Shown here in pieces: positions 23,755 through 36,104 of a stretch of DNA of 64,000 nucleotides (its first letter is position 1; every line of letters starts with the position of its first letter). The DNA comes from Prosopocoilus inquinatus (taxonomy: Eukaryota > Arthropoda > Insecta > Coleoptera > Lucanidae). The translations under genes were made by a program, and so were the position numbers. The notes beneath the pieces were generated by a model. It did no database searches and was not told the origin of the DNA. It saw only the letters and a program-made list of their open reading frames with translations. Where the stretch lies: NCBI GenBank assembly GCA_036172665.1, contig CM069874.1:55410707-55474706 (forward strand), given 5' to 3'.

Positions 23755-24925
23755 TGTATTTTCAAACACTCTCAAATTTCAAGATTCAAGCTGCCTATCG
23801 TTTGAGAAAATAATGTTCAGTCTTTCAAATCATATCCTAGTTATCATTGAAAAATTCACAGAGTGGTCAAAATATGGTGTCGAACCTTGCTCTGTTCAAC
23901 TGCCCAAAATCCAGTTTTCGTAAATGGAACACCCTGTATATTTTTGCATAATGAGATGCAGAATCAAATTCTACATCGATTATTAGTAGCATTCCCTATA
24001 CCTATTTGCATTAGTTTTCTTGTTATGAATTATTGTTTCTTATAATGGCATATTGTGGTAAAACTATGATAATTTTTCGCAGTGTGTTGACAAAATAAAA
24101 ATATTTACTGAATTACAAGCTATATTAACAATATATTATATATGTACAAATAAAAAAAACAAAGAAATTAATAAAATTAACAAAAAAATGAAAAGGAACC
24201 GCAATGTTTAATCTTCACGAACTACGACACGATGATATTTTTTGTGCAAAATTTCTACAAAGTGAGAGAGATAGGTTACCATTGTAAATATTTATTAGTT
24301 GATTTGATTCTTGTCTCAGTTATTTGCAAATTTTATACAGTATTTATGACCTTATCATAGGGACTTGAGAATAATAAATAAAACTGTTTCATTATTTTTA
24401 CGATTTACCAATTTTAAGTTTTACTTTTGCTTTTTTGAAACAAAAATGTTAGCCTGACAAAGAGAATTGTTTTCGAAAATAGATGTACTTATTTTTTTAA
24501 GACCCTTGTTTATGAAAATAGTAAGTATTACGATAGGTATTTACCTATAGCTTTATTCCGAGATGTATTGCGAAATAATGCTATAGTTAACAATTATTTA
24601 TTTCTTAAAAAAAATAGGAATTCGATATTTTTCTTTTTTTTCAAAGCTAGCTACGAAAATAGGTATAGTTAATGGTCTACTACTAATCGATGTAGAATTT
24701 TATTCTGCATCTGATGAAGCAAAAATATACAGGGTGTTCCGTTTACGAAAACTGAGTTTTGTACAGTTGAACAGAACAAAGTTCGACACCATATTTTGAC
24801 CGCTCTGTGAATTTTTCAATTATAATTAGGATATGATTTGAAAGGGTGAACATTATTCTTTCAAATGACAGACAGCTCGAGTCTTGAAATTTGAAAGTAT
24901 CGTAAATACCTTCACTTAAATGAAA
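23755..24925. mobile_element. Foldback (long inverted repeat) element
   Basis: The arm at 23755-24025 is repeated in reverse at about 24650-24910, including tcatatcctagt, aaatatggtgtcgaac, ggaacaccctgtata and ctacatcgattattagta. The loop is AT-rich. The two arms pair over about 250 bases. The arm sequence resembles 30340-30500, so they are one family. Confidence 0.75.
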
Positions 24926-25857
24926 GACCACCGAATTAATTTGTTTCAGAAATTCGAAGATATCTCAAAAACCGTTACATTGAAGTGTAGGGAAGGCACA
25001 ACAACTTTTGCTTGGAATAACATGTGGAATCAGAATTTGCAATAAAAAGTATAGCATTCAATTTAAAATAAGAAAGTTAATGGCGACTTCCGGTATATAT
25101 ATAGAGAATATTTTATTCTGAAAGATTACTTCCTCCTAGGGCAGTGCATTAATTTTCAGAATGTTTGTATGTTTCTTTCTCCGAGAACTTTCAATAGGTC
25201 ACTCAACTTGGGAGACCCTGTACACCTTTGCCAGCTTTGCTATATGTTACCGTTTAGTTAGAAAATAGAAAATCTAAACGGCTAAAGTGCCTTTTTTTTG
25301 CAAAATCTTTTTAATTTAGAATTTTAAGTTACCCGACCATACACAAAAAAGAAACAAATGTCTAATACTAATTAATGACTAATACTAATTAATGACTAAT
25401 ACTAATTAATGACTTCTTCTGAAAATAAATAAATTAAGCACTTAAAAGGCAGCAAGGGATACCTGTTTTTAATAAAAAAATACTCCAGTCACTTAGATTT
25501 TCTTATTTTGTGAGCAAACCGTTAGAAACATCAAAAGTTACAAAGATACGAAAAATATTCCTAACGAGTGCTTTTTTCTAAAAATTTATTAACTAAAGTT
25601 ATCTTCCTAACCTCAAAAATGTTTTAGTAAGATATATGTTGTGGCAACCTTGTCTTTACGCTAGCGGTTCACTGCAAGTAACTAAAAGCACCTATAAATG
25701 TGACGTACTTTCTTGTAGGACCTCATACTAAATATCATTCAAATCGGTTCAGGCATTCCTTTATTATAAGAAAAGTTAACTTAACGAAACAGTTTTGGAT
25801 ATAGATAAGTTTGGTAAAATCGTCAGGATTCTGTGGTTAAAGCGTATCTATGGAATG
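24926..25857. other. Intronic DNA with a short tandem repeat
   Basis: A 17-base unit (taatactaattaatgac) is repeated three times at about 25362-25412. A decayed CCTGTA-type arm lies near 25100-25230. No gene. Confidence 0.5.
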
Positions 25858-27180
25858 TTACATCAGTATTGTATTACCCGTAATTGTCGACGTTAGACAA
25901 AAGGCAAATGCCATTTCGATAAAACGTTATTGCTTTTCTGTTTGTAAAGAAGGATGGCCACGAAATTCAAAAATTTAACTTATTATTTTGTGAATTAAAA
26001 AGAAAAAAAAAACAGTAGAAACAATAACAAAACAGAAAATCTCAAAAACCATTTATTTTTCTGATATTGCCATAAAATTGGATAGGAAAGATCCTGAAAC
26101 TTTCCAATATAAGGTACTTAGTAAAAATTCAAATAAGTAAGTTAGCTATTGTTGCGGCTTCCCGTGAACATTCTGTAAATTTTTATTGATGTGGACGCGG
26201 CTTGAGATATAACTTATTTGCTCCTGGATATAATCACTGAATATTAGTTTTAAAAGAGAGGTATATAGGTATTTTAGTTTTACGATGTCCTCATCGCTTT
26301 GCTCTTTGTAGGAAATTATGTAAAAAATGAATCTCTTGTCGATATAATATTATCTCCTGGCGATTTTAAAAACGTTTTGTTAATTAAAAGTCATGTTTTC
26401 TGTAGTTGTGATTCACGGAACAAAGGTGGAAGAAAAAGCAGGCTCTGCTTACGCGTTTTTTTTTTCATTTGTTCAGAGACACATACGTTTCAGTGCACGA
26501 ACAATTCGGTAAACAAATAGAAGTGATTATACCTATAAATATCAGTAAATGTTATTCTATTTGTCTGTAGTAAAATTCGCTTAATTGTAAATTAGAATAG
26601 TGTGAGTGATTACAACTGCGTTAGTGTCATGTAGAAGTAAGTGAATTTTGAAACCAGTTAAGCTTTTTTTGTGCAAATTACAATGAATGAAAAACTTGCG
26701 ATATTCTTTTTCAAACTTATTTTGTCCTGGAATGTGTATGCATTGTACAAGAAATCGCAGAAATCTATAATCGTAATTTAATAACAATCCTCTGGATTTT
26801 TTTTTAAGTTTCTCGTCAGCTATGTTCTCAGCCGGTCATATGGTAATGGCTCATACTTAAATTTTATTTATTTATTTCAGATTTTACTTCTTTGTATCAA
26901 GAATTGTGCTGAACTCAGACTGCCTCTTCTGCTTAGAAGTTCTACTAATTAATGTTTTAATAATTTTTTAATAATTTTTCGCTACTTTTTTCGAGCTAAT
27001 TGACTCTTTCAACTTGTAATAACATTTCCTTTTTTTATTCAAAAAATAATAAGATAAATCTTTGAGTTTCGTGGCCATGCTTGTTTACAAACAGAGAAGC
27101 AATAAACGCTTTATCTAAATTACATTCGCCTGTTGTCTAACGTCAACAATTACAGGCAATACGATACTGATGTATCTTAA
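25858..27180. mobile_element. Foldback element with a captured arm of another family
   Basis: The arm at 25858-25975 (acgttagacaaaaggc, gttattgcttttctgtttg, ggccacgaaa) is reversed at 27065-27180. Inside, 26040-26175 (aggaaagatcctgaaactttcc, gttagctattgttgcggctt) matches the arm of the 49109-50438 element. Confidence 0.65.
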
Positions 27181-28795
27181 GTGATTAGTGAATTTTTCTT
27201 TGACTATAATAGGTTTCGATAGAAGAATTTTTATGAAGAATAAGTTTTTCTCCTAAAACTCATATTAAAAAAGTTTTCCCTATAGGGAACCTTCACTTTG
27301 CATGCACACTGTATAAATATTTTAGAGACTATTTATACTTTATTTGTGCCTATTCTGAACATATAAGCCTTTTTCAGGCTAGAACTTATTTCTTTAGTGT
27401 CTAAACTTCTGCAGTCTAATGAAAGCAATTCATTGAAATAATCACTCAGAACCAAATGAAGTAATTGAGAAATAAAAACGAATTTCCTATTTCCCAGTCA
27501 TATTATTTTAGCGGACACTTTAATTCCACCAGTATTTCTTAATGTAGTGTATAGAGATTGGTTCACAATAAACTGTATTAACTTTTAATTCTGGCCTTTC
27601 CTATATCTTGCGAAATAAGGGCACTTTACTCTTAAGCGGTATTCATTTTTTAGTGTCCACGCTGTATACCATTCAAGATAAGTTGTCTGTCATTTGTCAA
27701 TCTAATTTTAGGAAATGCAGAAGTGTCCTGACTTAATAAATTTAAATAAAAATCCCCATTTGTAGCACACTTTTTCAAAGACACTGTATATTTATGGCAA
27801 TAGAAGACTTTTCTTATCATAATAATGATAACAAAGTGCTACGCTATAAGTATGTATTCGCATTTGAAAATAACAGCTTTTATTAATTTAAAAATATTTC
27901 TAAATTAAATTATTTAAACAAGTACATTTAAATATTTTTAATTTTCTAATATGAACATTTTTAAAAAATCGTTTCGTTTCCACGGAAATAAAAATAAATA
28001 GAAAAATGAAGCTTCTGTGCACAACCAAGAAATTTCTTTTGTTTACGTAACTGTATATTTAAAAAGAAATTATTTCCACCACGGTTCAATTACTTACGTG
28101 TTGTCAGAAATTTTACTACCTCATAATATTTAGATGTGTAAGAAGCCTCGGGCTACAACTTACGTAATTTACAATAGGAATATGCACGTAATCTGTTGAT
28201 ATAAATGTCAAGTATTCTTGTTATTTAAAGTATATTTGTATAAAAAATTATTACTGCGGGTGATTCTAAATTAAACGAGTGATTAGCAGCTCAATTACAA
28301 ATAGGCATTTAATCAGTGATGAAAGTTATTAGATTAAGAGAAAACTTTAAATTCACAATTTAGAAACAATTAAAATTAATGCTCGCATGTCAATTATGAA
28401 AATGATTTTTCTTATTTTTGAATAGGAATATGAACGGGATTAGAATCTCTTGTCTTTCATTTCATTCAGTAGGTCGCCAAAAAATATCTATTCATAAAAA
28501 TCAGCCCTTAATTACTTTATTGATCGAGTCTCAGCAATGTTTATCTACTTTCAGTAGTCATTTTATCTAATATTACTTTATACGTCTGTGCTAATAAAAT
28601 AGAACAGTTTTCATCCTTAATTTTCAAAAAGAAAGATTCTATTAATCATCTTAAGAATTGGATAGCACTACTTTATGAAACAGGCAGTGCTACAAATGGT
28701 AGGACGAAAAATAAAGAGTTGAGATAAAACTTCATCGTTTGTTACAATAACTTGACGACCCTTCGTGGAGCAGCTGCAGTACTTTTTACTTACTA
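27181..28795. other. Intronic DNA, nothing recognised
   Basis: It is AT-rich with no supported gene. A gtccacgctgtata at about 27655 resembles the end of the DD41D element at 46996. Confidence 0.4.
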
Positions 28796-28958
28796 AGGGC
28801 CGCCGATTTCATAATTGAACTCAACAATTTTACAAACTTTAAAGTAAAAGTCACATTGTGATGTGTAAATAACTATATTTTCATTGTCTTATTGTCTTGG
28901 CATATGGCTGTGACTTAAATTTAAAGTCCTCCTTTAGTTCAATTATGAAAACAGGCCT
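28796..28958. mobile_element. Short MITE with TA duplication
   Basis: The left end AGGGCCGCCGATTTCATAAT and the reversed right end AGGCCTGTTTTCATAATTG share TCATAATTGAAC. TA flanks both sides (28794-28795, 28959-28960). Confidence 0.65.
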
Positions 28959-29759
28959 TAAACGTGTAATATTTGTACTCATTAAATTTTGGACAACTAT
29001 TCTAAAGAACAAGAACTTATTCCATATTTGACGTTCACAAATTATTTCCACATCTTTTTCTGTAAAGGCAACTATTCTTTATTCTTTGACACTTTTTGTG
29101 TAGAAATAAAAGGACTATACGAATTCTCCCTTTTATTTATTAACTATTCTTTAAATGAATTTTGGATAATAATGTTGATGATTTGTTCGAAAGAACTTTC
29201 TCCTCAGACGAGGCTTAGTTCCACTTTTATTTAGTCTCCAAAATATAAGCATAAAACCTATACATATATTCTCGCTGAAATACTTCTTCAATAAAAAAAA
29301 GCCGATTGGTTAGGTCTCACTAGAAATACACTGATTGTCCATAATAAGAAAAATCTCTTTATTTTCGAGTTTTCAAAGAAATGTCATTTACAAAAAATGT
29401 TTTGCTTTTCCTAAAACACACAAAAATATTATCGAAATGATACATTCCAATTCATAACTGAGAAAAATTGAAAATTCTGTTTCGATTTTCATAAAATAAG
29501 TCGAAAAATTTTCAGTAAAACAATTCTGGAGAATATTTAACTTAAATGAGTGTTAGGAAATTTATAACTATTTGACATAAAATGCCAGTATCTCAATTTA
29601 AAAAAAATTATATATTTTGTTGGCTTTCATACTGCCAAGCTAGCCATAAAGACAGATTTTTTTGGATTAAAATTATAGCATTTTTGATATTGTGAGAACT
29701 AACATTTTTTTCTTTATGATACAGGCGAAACTAGTTGACGTGGGAAACTGAGGAAAACT
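28959..29759. other. Intronic DNA, nothing recognised
   Basis: The open frame at 28989-29234 has no domain and sits in AT-rich sequence. Confidence 0.45.
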
Positions 29760-32700
29760 GCACACTTTTACAAAAGTTAAATGGAATGTACCAATTTTTA
29801 TTGCAGATTTCCACAGACCTCTTAAAAATAAGCATTTTCTATTCAACAACTATAGCCCTAACTAGAACCATTCGCAATTTATAGCTGTTCGATTGAATTA
29901 AAGAGTTAGAATGTAGAGGTATTATACAGGGAGATTCAGGCAACACTTTCATTAAAAGTTTACGGACTTCTCCTTTGAATTTCTGTTTCATATTTTGTGG
30001 TTATAAGTTAGCGATAATGATCTATTAAAATATAATATTTCCAACTTTCGGACACTTCCGCTTGCACCGGAAGTTGCTGTCAGCTTTCTTATTTTAAATG
30101 GAATACTCCAATTTTTAATGCATTTTTGAAATCTTCATAAAATTCTAATAATATTTTGTGCACATGTGATACAAGAAAAATTAACCATTTCCGAGATATT
30201 TTAATTTTTTTTAAATAATTCAGACTTGTAAAACCTTGGTTATGATACTGCCATTTTTGTGCAACAAAAACCATGGTGCCGATTTTTGGCCTGTAAGAGG
30301 CTACAGTAACATTCTTTCAGATCATGTCCAGTTTTGCACTTAATTGCTTATAGGCTGGTTGAAAAGTAACTTCTATTCGAACTAATTTCAACTGTCGAAA
30401 AGTCATGTTTTTTAAATGGAACGGCTAGTATATTTTTATACCATGTGACTCAGGATTAATTGTTCTTTCGTACTGTATTAGTATTCCCTATACCTACCTG
30501 TTATAGGTAACTCGTTATCGATGATTTCTTTTTAACACGCATTTTTTTTCCATTTTTCAATATTATTTCTAAATAGCGGGCTATGAAAAGTAGAGAAATT
30601 ATAATTTTTGAAAACATCTGTCTAGTAAGAATTAAAAAAAAAACCATTTAATCGCTGCGAAGTATCCAAAAAATGAATACTCAAACACAGACATATTAAA
30701 GGTATTTGATGATAAAAAAATCGACAATTCAAGAAGTTAATAAAAAAAAGTTGTTATATCGAGGAAAATGCGTTATTACTTTGATACAGTAGAAAGTTAT
30801 TACTAATAAATAATAGTCGAGGATAACTTAGAGCCAATATTATATGTAACCAACAATTTGTGTATTATTTTTCTGATTTATTTATTAGTTTTCATAAAAT
30901 TTTGTATTGTAAGTGTAAATTTCTCCTTGTAAATGTGTAAATAGTCATACCAAGAATTCTAATACATGTGGCATATGTAAAAAAAAAGTTCAGATGATAG
31001 ATGTGTATTTAAATATTATTTATCGGTTTTTAAAATGAAATTGAAACTACAGTCAGAAATTAATTTAAAAAACCACTGTTTGTTAAATTTTCATAGCACA
31101 CTATACAGGAATAATACTGAAAAGTGACAAAATTGATGTGTCAAAGAGAAAATCATGAAGAAAAGAGAAAGAGTAAGAGATGGGTGTAGGGAATGCTAGT
31201 ACAGTTCGAAAGAACACTTAAATCTGATTCTATGGTATAAAAACATACTGGGTGTTCTATTTAAAAAACATGACTTTTCGACAGTTGAAATCAGTTCGAA
31301 TAGAAGTTACTTTTCAACCAGCCCGTAAACGATTTTGTGTAAAATTAGGTATGACCTGAAAGCTTATGAGCATAGCCTACTACAGGCCAAAAATTGAAAT
31401 TATGGCTTTCGTTACACAAAGATGGCAGCATCATAAACAATATACTACAACTTTGAACTTTTTTTTTTAAATGTAAATATCTCTAAAACGGCTTATTTTT
31501 CTTGTATCACATGTTACACAAAATATTTTTAGAATTTCATGAAGATTTCAGAAATGCAATAAAAAATGGGGTATTCCATTTAAAATAAGAAAGTTGACAG
31601 CCACTTCCGGTACAAGAGGATGTGTCCGAAAGTTGGAGATGTTATATTTTAATAGATCGTTATCCTTAACTTGTAACCGCAAAATATGAAATAGAAATTC
31701 AAAGAGGAAGTCCGTAAACTTTTAATGAATGGGTTGCCTGAATCTCCCTGTATTCATAAGCAGCGAATAAAAAAAATCTTTAGTGTACCTAACTAATTAC
31801 AAATATCATGTAGAAAGATCCTTATAAATAAGAACAACATCTTTTATGTACGTTTACACAGAAGCAATCGAAACTTAAAAGTTTAAATTTCTCAAAAAAC
31901 TGAAATGGAAGCTTACGGTTTTCGAGATATCGGCACTTAATGTTAGAACTACTGGCAAGAACCATATCTAAAGAAGTTAATCAAAAAATAAAGGGCACAA
32001 TTACGTTTATCTGTTAATTCTCAAGGAAATACTGACATTTATAAATAATCCCAGAACTTAAGTTCAGTATAAGAACTGCTTACAGCTGAAATTAACTACT
32101 TGCTAAAAGTTCTAACAAACAAATTCCGTGTAATTTTCGTTTAATGAAACTTGAACTCTATCAACCCTTCAATTTACTTCGAACATCTAATCGACATACA
32201 ACGCTAATTATTTGTTATTGAAAATGTTTTGGCCCCTAGTATTACTTTTGTTTTTTTAATTCAACCAAGTACGATTAGACAAGATTGGACAAGACAAATT
32301 TTTCAAAGATTAACTAAAAATTATTAGCAGATATTCTTCAATAGTTGTCAAGATATCGATTAGATGTTGAAAATAAATTGAAGGATTGATAGAGTTCAAG
32401 TTTCATTAAATCAAAATTACACTTTTTATTTCTTTGTTAGAACTTTAGCAGTTAGTTAAGTTCAGCTGTAAGCAGTTCTTATAGTGAACTTAAGTTCTCG
32501 GATTATTTATAAAAGTCAATATTTCCTTGAGATTTAACATATAAACGTAATTGTGCCCTTTTCTTTTATTTATTTTCTTGAAATATTATTTTTGTTAAGT
32601 ACCGATATCTCGAAAACCGCAAGTTTCAGATCAATACAAGTTGCATTTGTTAGAAACAGAATTTAACGAGCTCTTCGAATATGTTTAAATATATAGGGCG

Positions 32701-33005
32701 TTCCATTTAAATTTTTTGAGAAATTTAAACTTTTAAGTTTCGATTGTTTCTGTGCAAACGTACATAAAAATGTTGATTATTCTACACGATATTTGTAATT
32801 AGTTAGGTACACTAAAGAATTTTTTTTATCCGCTGATTATGAATAAAATACCTCTACATTTTAACTCTCAATTCAATCGAATAGCTGTAGATTGCGAATG
32901 GTTCTAGTTAGGGCTACAGTTGCTGGACAGAAAATACTTACATTTAAGAGGTCTGTCGAAATTTGCAAAAAATTCGTACATTCCATTTAAAAAAGTATAA
33001 GTTTG
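29760..33005. mobile_element. Composite of three nested or adjacent foldback elements
   Basis: Outer arms at about 29770-29930 and 32845-33000 pair (gtagaggtattata; ccctaactagaaccattcgc). Between them are two complete foldbacks. One has arms 29935-30445 and 31235-31750 (gggagattcaggcaac; cttccgcttgcaccggaag; aaaagtcatgttttttaaat). The other has arms about 31790-32200 and 32335-32830 (cagctgtaagcagttctt type; aaacttgaactctatca; gatatcgg). The open frames in this region are arm sequence. Confidence 0.75.
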
Positions 33006-33258
33006 ATAGATAACTCACTTATGGAACGTGCTGTACATGTGGAAATAATTTGCTGAGATAGAACTCATTGCAGGTGGTAACTTTTGATCGCGAATATTTT
33101 ACAAAACTATTAATTTCCCAAGAGGAAAACTTATGTCATACCACTTTAGCAATCATAATCATAATTATAATCACAACCATGACTTTTATTAATATTTTAC
33201 ATCTGTTGTTGATGTAAGACAAGTCAAGTACACTTTAAAATAATGGAGTAGTGACTAA
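33006..33258. other. Short spacer, nothing recognised
   Basis: Contains an AT-rich aatcataatcataattataatca repeat-like stretch. Confidence 0.4.
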
Positions 33259-33433
33259 CCCCCTTATTCTATAACTCGTAACGACATCGTTAGATGACGA
33301 AAATCGTTAAGTGGCTTGTTTTGACCAATCAGGTCTTAGATACATAGCTTTTCTATGCATTGATTGGTCAAAAAATGTCACTTAACGATTTTCGTTATCC
33401 AACGATGTCGTTATGAGTTATAGAATAAGGGGG
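33259..33433. mobile_element. Hairpin MITE, 175 bp
   Basis: Near-perfect inverted repeats from both ends (CCCCCTTATTCTATAACTC; AACGACATCGTT; GATGACGAAAATCGTTAAGT; GACCAATCA) meet at a short loop. A TA lies on each side, with one extra A on the left. Confidence 0.8.
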
Positions 33434-34495
33434 TACGTCATCTGAAAAGATCTGTTCACTTCAATTTGAACTAATCACATTTTTGGCTTATGCTGCATAC
33501 CTAATTATGCAAATTCTCTGATAGTAGCATGTTGGCAGCAGGTTTGACAGTCTTGTGTGAAATGTGGTGAAACAATTACTATAGTTATTAATGACAATAA
33601 GAAGATAAAAACGGATGGTTACCAAAATCGTATAGATCTCAGCTTCCCAGGCTTCCGGAGACCTCAGAAAATGGACAGCAATGTCATCCTCCTTCAAGAT
33701 TACCATACAAATTTCATTTCGACATTATCTAATGCCTTTTTGCAACTTTCACTATTCATTTTAATTATAAAACCTTATGCTTGCCTGTTAATACTACGAG
33801 TGCGTTAACATGAAACTGGTAAAAGAATACTAAACCTTGCAGGAAACTCTGAAAATTGTTAATTAACACTAACACTTTTGTAATTCAACATTTTAATAAA
33901 ATTTGCAAACGTAATACTGGAAAATTGCATTGTTTGTTGGTGATGCCCTAGGGGCAATAACTTTTTCCAATTAAAATGCCTGTGACTTTTCCGTTACAGT
34001 AGATTTTACATGCAAATCGCACCGGGTCTTTTACTTTGCAATTACACGGAAAATTGACTGTAATGATAGAGGAAGCGCTGGTCTTTCTACGAGTTGAATA
34101 AGAAACTTTTTGTGCTATTCAGAGCGTAGTAGCATTAGCTACTTGGAATAAATTATTATTACATTAGCTTATTTTACATGAATAGATTTAATGAATATGC
34201 ATATCTTAACTCAAGAAGACCTGGAAGGGTAATTATTTATTGTTAGTGCAATTATTAAAATCCGATCTCATACTTATAGCATGTTACTTAATGTTACGTA
34301 CTTATTTTAATAAGTGATTCTTGGACCAATTTTAAGTTGAAAAGTTTAATAAACGTATGTATATCCTAGAATGCTTGGTTTTTGATAAACAGGGTGCTAC
34401 AGTTTTTGTGTTTTTGCAGTTATCAGAAATCTAGAACACAGTTTCGGGTTATTTACAAAAGTAAAATGAAAATGTCTACTTCATATTTCTGTATA
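33434..34495. other. Intronic DNA, nothing recognised
   Basis: The open frames at 33488-33808 overlap on both strands and have no domain. Confidence 0.45.
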
Positions 34496-35637
34496 CAGGA
34501 TGACTGGTAAGTCGTCGTATTTCGTTGAGGGAGTGTTAGTAGAGCTCATTTGCAATTGATTTGACCATATTATGCGTTACACAAAATGCAATGGTTAATG
34601 AGATATTTTAATTTTTATGCTCTCCTTAGAAATACGCTCCCTACTAACAATTGTTTAACATTACTCAGAGAGTATAAAAGGTTTTCTTAATATTTATGTT
34701 TTCCTGGTTAAACTAAATAATAGTACGTACTACGCAACAAACATTAAGTTAAAAACTTTAATTGTTTGAAATACAATGGCTGAAAAGACACATCTCTAAA
34801 AAAATCCAACCTACTTGAACAGTCATTCTGACTTATTTCCAAAATTTGATAATACAATCAACTTGCAAATTATTCTAAAAACTTTTCTGATTTATTGCCT
34901 TTCGAATGAGGGTATTAAGTTTTTGTAAAAATCTGTATGCATCACACTTCCATCAAATAATAATTATTAAGTGCGGGATACAATATTCATTGTTTTCAAT
35001 TTAAGAGGACAACAGCTTCTCAAGGAATCGGCTTCAGTTAAAAACCGAAAAATTCAAACTTTGAGCTTACACTGGAATAATTTTGGTTAATTTCCAATTT
35101 TGTGAAGTCACGGGACTTCTCAACTGAAGTTTATAGAGAACTAATACTTAAGAGAAGCTGGTATCCTCTTAAATTGAAAACAATAAATATTCTATCTCGT
35201 ACTTAATAATTATTATTTGATGGAAGTATGATGTATACAGATTTTTACTCAAACTTAATACCCTCAATCGAGAGGCAATAACACAGAGATTTTTTTAGAA
35301 TAATTTGCAAGTTGATTGTATTACCAAATTTTGGAAATAAGTTAGAATGAATGTTCAAGTAGGTTGGATTTTCTTTTAGAGAAGTGTCTTTTCAGCCATT
35401 GTATTTCAAACTTATTAAAGTTTTTAACTTAATGTTTGTTGCGTAGTATGTACTACTAACATGAATTCCGTGGAATCCTGTTGCTATAAAGAATGATGAG
35501 CCATAAACTGCGCAATTATAATGGGCATAACTATGAAAAAAATTATAATGAATGCATGGGCAGTTACAATTTCATTATAAATTGTCTAACCAGAAAAAGA
35601 TAAATATTAAGAAAACCTTTTATACTCTCTGAGTAAT

Positions 35638-35923
35638 TTTAGAAAAATTTTGTGCAAATCGTTTTTGATTGCAGTGAAAACCTCGAGCAGCCTCTGGACA
35701 GCTGTTTCAGCCCTGCTTGGGGCTTCTTCAGCAGAGACGTAGCTCGACATTCCCACTGCAGACCAAAAACGACTTGCCCAATTTATTCGCAAAATAATGC
35801 TTTGACAGCAAGCATGGCCACCTTGCATGGGGGACTTATTAGGAGCAAATCCCGCTTCAATTTGTCTATCCTACTGCAATGTCAGGTCAAAAAGCGGTAG
35901 TAAGATGTCACTATTTTATCTGT
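35638..35923 (-). mobile_element. Hammerhead-ribozyme repeat, copy D, with 12-bp target duplication
   Basis: It is 286 bp, flanked by TCTCTGAGTAAT at 35626-35637 and 35924-35935. The unbroken opposite foldback arm (near 34665) shows the empty site. The Y block is on the minus strand, the X block on the plus strand. Ends: tttagaaaaattttgtgc on the left and tcactattttatctgt on the right. Confidence 0.88.
35671..35759 (-). ncRNA. Type I hammerhead ribozyme, copy D (best copy)
   Basis: On the minus strand: outer clamp GCAGTG (35759-35754) with CACTGC (35676-35671); TCGAGC/GCTCGA; internal loop TACGT/GCT; CTCTG/CAGAG; core CTGAAGA (35731-35725); stem II AGCCC with loop CAAGCA and GGGCT; GAAA; ACAGCTGT; GTC with the cut expected between 35697 and 35696. 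Outside the clamp a further 14 pairs form (GCAAGTCGTTTTTG with CAAAAACGATTTGC). Every conserved hammerhead core base is present. Natural type I hammerheads in animals also have a very short stem III. Cleavage itself is inferred. Confidence 0.85.
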
Positions 35924-36104
35924 TCTCTGAGTAATGTTAAATAAATGTTAGTAGGGAGCGTATTTCTAAGGAAAACACAAAAATTAAAATATCTCATTAA
36001 CTATTGCATTTTGTGTAATGCAAAATTTGGTCAAATCAATTGCAAATGAGCTCTACTACCACGCCCTCAAAGGAATACGTTGACTTACCAGTCGTCCTGT
36101 ATAT

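Larger units (their letters stand above)
34496..36099. mobile_element. Large palindromic foldback element carrying a ribozyme repeat
   Basis: The ends are CAGGATGACTGGTAAGTCGT and, reversed on the right, CAGGACGACTGGTAAGTC, each next to TA. The arms pair almost to the centre near 35090 (e.g. agagcttaatacccTC, gaaatacaatggctgaaaag, tatactctctgagtaat). The right arm is split by ribozyme repeat copy D. Confidence 0.82.

Noticed and set aside
24707..24725. CTGATGAAGC as another hammerhead core
   Set aside because: No stem II partner and no GAAA box follow.
35607..35828. Conserved open frame across the ribozyme block (MSSYVSAEEAPSRAETAVQRL and variants)
   Set aside because: It recurs in several copies only because the hammerhead helix sequence itself is conserved. 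It carries no domain, has no stable start or end, and the opposite strand is equally open.
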